Part shown: positions 6,486 to 8,360 of the stretch, in pieces | Numbering within the stretch: the first letter of the stretch is position 1 | Layout of the letters: every line of letters starts with the position of its first letter | NCBI GenBank assembly: GCA_030044775.1 | Contig: JASICF010000179.1 | Coordinates: 1 to 8,360, forward strand | Length of the DNA stretch: 8,360 bases | Direction: 5' to 3' | Source of the DNA: Candidatus Sulfotelmatobacter sp. | Lineage (GTDB): Bacteria; Acidobacteriota; Terriglobia; Terriglobales; Acidobacteriaceae | Program-made: the position numbers and the translations under genes | Notes under the pieces: model-generated | What the model was told of the DNA's origin: nothing | Seen by the model: only the letters and a program-made list of their open reading frames with translations | The model's database searches: none

Positions 6486-7154
6486 TTAGGGCGAGGTCGT
6501 AGGTTCCGGAAGCGCTTCGCTGCCGGGTCTATTGCCCCATATGCTTCGAGGCCACTGCGCCGGGTTCTCCGCAAACATTTCTGTCGCGTCGTGACAGCCG
6601 CCAAGGTGGTCCAAGAAATCAAGATTGAGACCGTAAAGTTTCGCGATCTGTTCCTCCGTGGCGTCTTGCCCTATGTCGAATACAAAACCATTGCCGGAAC
6701 CAACCGCTCCGCCGCGAAACTTGGGATTGTAGACGGCTTGATTCACCATCACGACAAAGGTAGGAATGTAGGGAATCTTCCTGTCAGCGCCCGCGCACGA
6801 GGCTCCAAGCTTCACTTCTTGTAGCGATCCTTTAGTAAATCCGATCGAGGCCGCCATACCGGATTGCCTGAGAGTCAGGAATGAGATCCTGTTCGCGAAC
6901 CCTATGGAGAACGAGCATGCATCTGACGTGCAAGAGCCTGAGTTATTAAGGAACACGTGGGAAAGGTATCTCCGTCGAAATGACTCGACCTCCTGAAACG
7001 ACGCTTTGCCAACCCTGAGTCCCTTAAGGTCGCGGATACATTCATCGGCGACGCTTCGCGTGTGCCATGCCCAGGAGAATAACAAAAGGAATCCAGCAAT
7101 TCCCAGACCCAACAGCGAAAAGAGCACGGTCCTCAGATGAAGGTTTCTCAACAT
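6486..7154 (-). CDS. Membrane-anchored protein of unknown function
   Basis: I do not recognise this 222-residue protein. The start at 7154 is preferred over an upstream in-frame codon at 7199. It has AAAGGGA about 5 bases ahead, and it puts a hydrophobic segment at residues 10-29 (LFSLLGLGIAGFLLLFSWAW) right at the N-terminus, behind a basic patch. This suggests an N-in signal anchor with the rest outside the cytoplasm. The outer part has a Cys pair in SGSCTSDACSF (about 72-82) and two single Cys later (near 118 and 192), which could form disulfides. Beta-rich sequence and a Pro-rich tail follow. It sits alone between two copies of a palindromic repeat and in tandem behind lepA on the same strand, with 137 bases between them. 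Codon use and the ribosome binding site support it as real, but no family is assigned. Confidence 0.65.
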   Translation of the reverse strand: MLRNLHLRTVLFSLLGLGIAGFLLLFSWAWHTRSVADECIRDLKGLRVGKASFQEVESFRRRYLSHVFLNNSGSCTSDACSFSIGFANRISFLTLRQSGMAASIGFTKGSLQEVKLGASCAGADRKIPYIPTFVVMVNQAVYNPKFRGGAVGSGNGFVFDIGQDATEEQIAKLYGLNLDFLDHLGGCHDATEMFAENPAQWPRSIWGNRPGSEALPEPTTSP

Positions 7155-7207
7155 GGCGTCCCTTTCAGGAGAATTGCCGTAGCGGTGGTGTGCTCTCAAC
7201 CAAGAAT

Positions 7208-7247
7208 TCGTGACGCTGCTTCCCCGGACGGGGCGTCCGGGGCTCCA
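7208..7247. repeat. Palindromic repeat, copy B
   Basis: This 40-base copy is paired with the element at 6305-6345. Here the core is a perfect 9-bp palindrome, CCCCGGACG-GGG-CGTCCGGGG. There is no T-tract on either side, so it is not a standard terminator. It does lie between the lepA stop and the next minus-strand gene, and could still act as an mRNA 3' barrier. Confidence 0.75.
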
Positions 7248-7291
7248 TGATTAAGAGCTTTTCTCCCCTTGCAGCGGATGAGATTTTCACC

Positions 7292-8360
7292 TCAGTCGCT
7301 ATCTTCTCCCACCTTCAGCACCGCCAGAAAAGCTTCCTGCGGAATATCCACCCTCCCGATGCGCTTCATGCGCTTCTTGCCTTCTTTCTGCTTTTCGAGC
7401 AGCTTGCGCTTTCGCGTAATATCGCCGCCATAGCACTTCGCGAGCACGTTTTTCCGCATCGCTGAAACCGTCTCGCGGGCAATGATTTTCGCCCCAATCG
7501 AAGCCTGGATCGGCACTTCAAACATCTGCCGCGGGATGAGTTGCCGCATCTTCGAGACCAGCGCCTTGCCGCGTTCGTAAGCAAATTCGCGATGCACGAT
7601 GATCGAGAGCGCATCCACCGGATCGCCCGCCACCAGAATATCCAGCTTCACCATCGGCGATTCCCAATATCCCGCGAGGTGATAATCGAGCGAAGCATAA
7701 CCTCGCGAAACCGTCTTCAGCCGGTCATAAAAATCCAGAACGATCTCATTCAGCGGTAACTCATAGTGCAACATCACGCGCGACGAGCTCACGTATTCAA
7801 ACGTTTTTTGCTTGCCGCGTTTTTCTTCAACGAGCTTCAAAATTCCGCCGACATATTCTTCATTGGTAAGAATCGTTGCCAGAATCACCGGCTCTTCCAC
7901 CTTTTCAATCTCGCTCGGATCGGGCCAGCGCGAAGGGTTATCGACTTCAATTTTCTTTCCGTCGGTTAGCGTGATGTTGTAGCGCACACCGGGAGCGGTG
8001 GTGATGAGGTCCAGCGCGAACTCGCGCTCCAGCCGCTCCTGAATAATCTCCATGTGCAGCAGCCCGAGAAATCCGCAACGGAAGCCAAAGCCCAAGGCCA
8101 CCGAACTTTCCGGCTCGAAGAAAAACGACGAATCGTTCAGCCGCAGTTTTTCCAGCGCCTCGCGCAGGCGCGTGTGCTCGTGCGAATCCACCGTATACAG
8201 GCCGGCAAAAACCATCGGCTTGATTTCTTCAAATCCCGGCAGAGCTTCAATCGCCGGATTCGCATCGTCGGTGATCGTGTCGCCAATCTTGCTGTCGGCG
8301 ACATTCTTGATGTTCGCAATTAAGAACCCGGCTTCACCCGCCTGCAGTTGATCGACATCC
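7292..8360 (-). CDS. lepA: Translation elongation factor 4 (LepA), 5' end outside window
   Basis: LepA/EF4 is a ribosome-bound GTPase that acts on elongating or initiating ribosomes under stress. Only its C-terminal 355 residues are visible. The frame is open to the right edge, so the Met at 8215 is internal: it is preceded in frame by GEAGFLIANIKNVADSKIGDT and GFEEIKP. The GTP-binding domain and most of domain II lie outside. Visible are the KPMVFAGLY segment, the highly conserved FEPESSVALGFGFRCGFLGLLHMEI, the EF-G-like domain, and the EF4-specific C-terminal domain with GDITRKRKLLEKQKEGKKRMKRIGRVDIPQEAFLAVLK. The length from these landmarks to the end is normal. It converges on the plus-strand genes and has no evident intrinsic terminator behind its stop, only a palindromic repeat. 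A decayed copy of its last 25 codons lies at 5023-5100. Confidence 0.98.
   Translation of the reverse strand, partial: DVDQLQAGEAGFLIANIKNVADSKIGDTITDDANPAIEALPGFEEIKPMVFAGLYTVDSHEHTRLREALEKLRLNDSSFFFEPESSVALGFGFRCGFLGLLHMEIIQERLEREFALDLITTAPGVRYNITLTDGKKIEVDNPSRWPDPSEIEKVEEPVILATILTNEEYVGGILKLVEEKRGKQKTFEYVSSSRVMLHYELPLNEIVLDFYDRLKTVSRGYASLDYHLAGYWESPMVKLDILVAGDPVDALSIIVHREFAYERGKALVSKMRQLIPRQMFEVPIQASIGAKIIARETVSAMRKNVLAKCYGGDITRKRKLLEKQKEGKKRMKRIGRVDIPQEAFLAVLKVGEDSD

Noticed and set aside
6348..6824. 158-residue plus-strand open frame
   Set aside because: It starts at the end of a repeat copy, lies antisense to the better-supported minus-strand gene, and lacks a ribosome binding site.
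6305..7247. Insertion sequence or CRISPR array
   Set aside because: There are only two repeat copies 0.9 kb apart, no transposase or cas gene, and the repeats are palindromic elements rather than regularly spaced units.

Overview
The window looks like a chromosomal segment of an acidobacterium, of the Koribacter / Sulfotelmatobacter kind. This is an inference from the flavour of the RpoD, DnaB and LepA proteins, the GC-rich codon use, and a tRNA-like gene of a kind reported from Acidobacteria. No taxonomic marker was searched. Three housekeeping genes anchor it: rpoD (+, cut by the left edge), dnaB (+, complete) and lepA (-, cut by the right edge). Accessory material and unusually RNA-rich intergenic DNA lie between them.

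Layout: rpoD ends at 1247 with an intrinsic terminator (1280-1309). An isolated tRNA-like gene follows (1403-1489). It has an 8-bp acceptor stem, a 4-bp T-stem, a tetraloop D-arm and a long variable arm, and a strong hairpin/T-tract lies downstream (1576-1609). A minus-strand VOC-fold protein with a Tat-like leader occupies 1756-2298. About 1 kb without a convincing protein gene comes next. Its right half (2787-3109) is a chain of stem-loops ending in a strong plus-strand terminator, so it may hold an unrecognised structured RNA. dnaB spans 3289-4653.

From 4654 to 7291 lies an accessory interval. It holds a decayed copy of the lepA 3' end (minus strand, 5023-5100), a Phd/VapC-type toxin-antitoxin pair (5216-5877) that may be leaderless, and a tRNA-Asp(GUC) gene (6033-6105). 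The trailer of that tRNA contains two sequences complementary to its own anticodon region, one of them displayed in a hairpin loop, before a terminator at 6238-6273. A membrane-anchored protein of unknown function (6486-7154, -) is bracketed by two copies of a 40-nt palindromic repeat. lepA begins beyond the right edge and ends at 7292.

rpoD, dnaB and lepA serve transcription initiation, replication and translation respectively and do not form one operon. The most unusual signals are RNA-level: the 8/4 tRNA-like gene, the anti-anticodon elements behind tRNA-Asp, and the multi-hairpin region upstream of dnaB. The lepA relic suggests that the dnaB-lepA interval was rearranged or gained an insertion.
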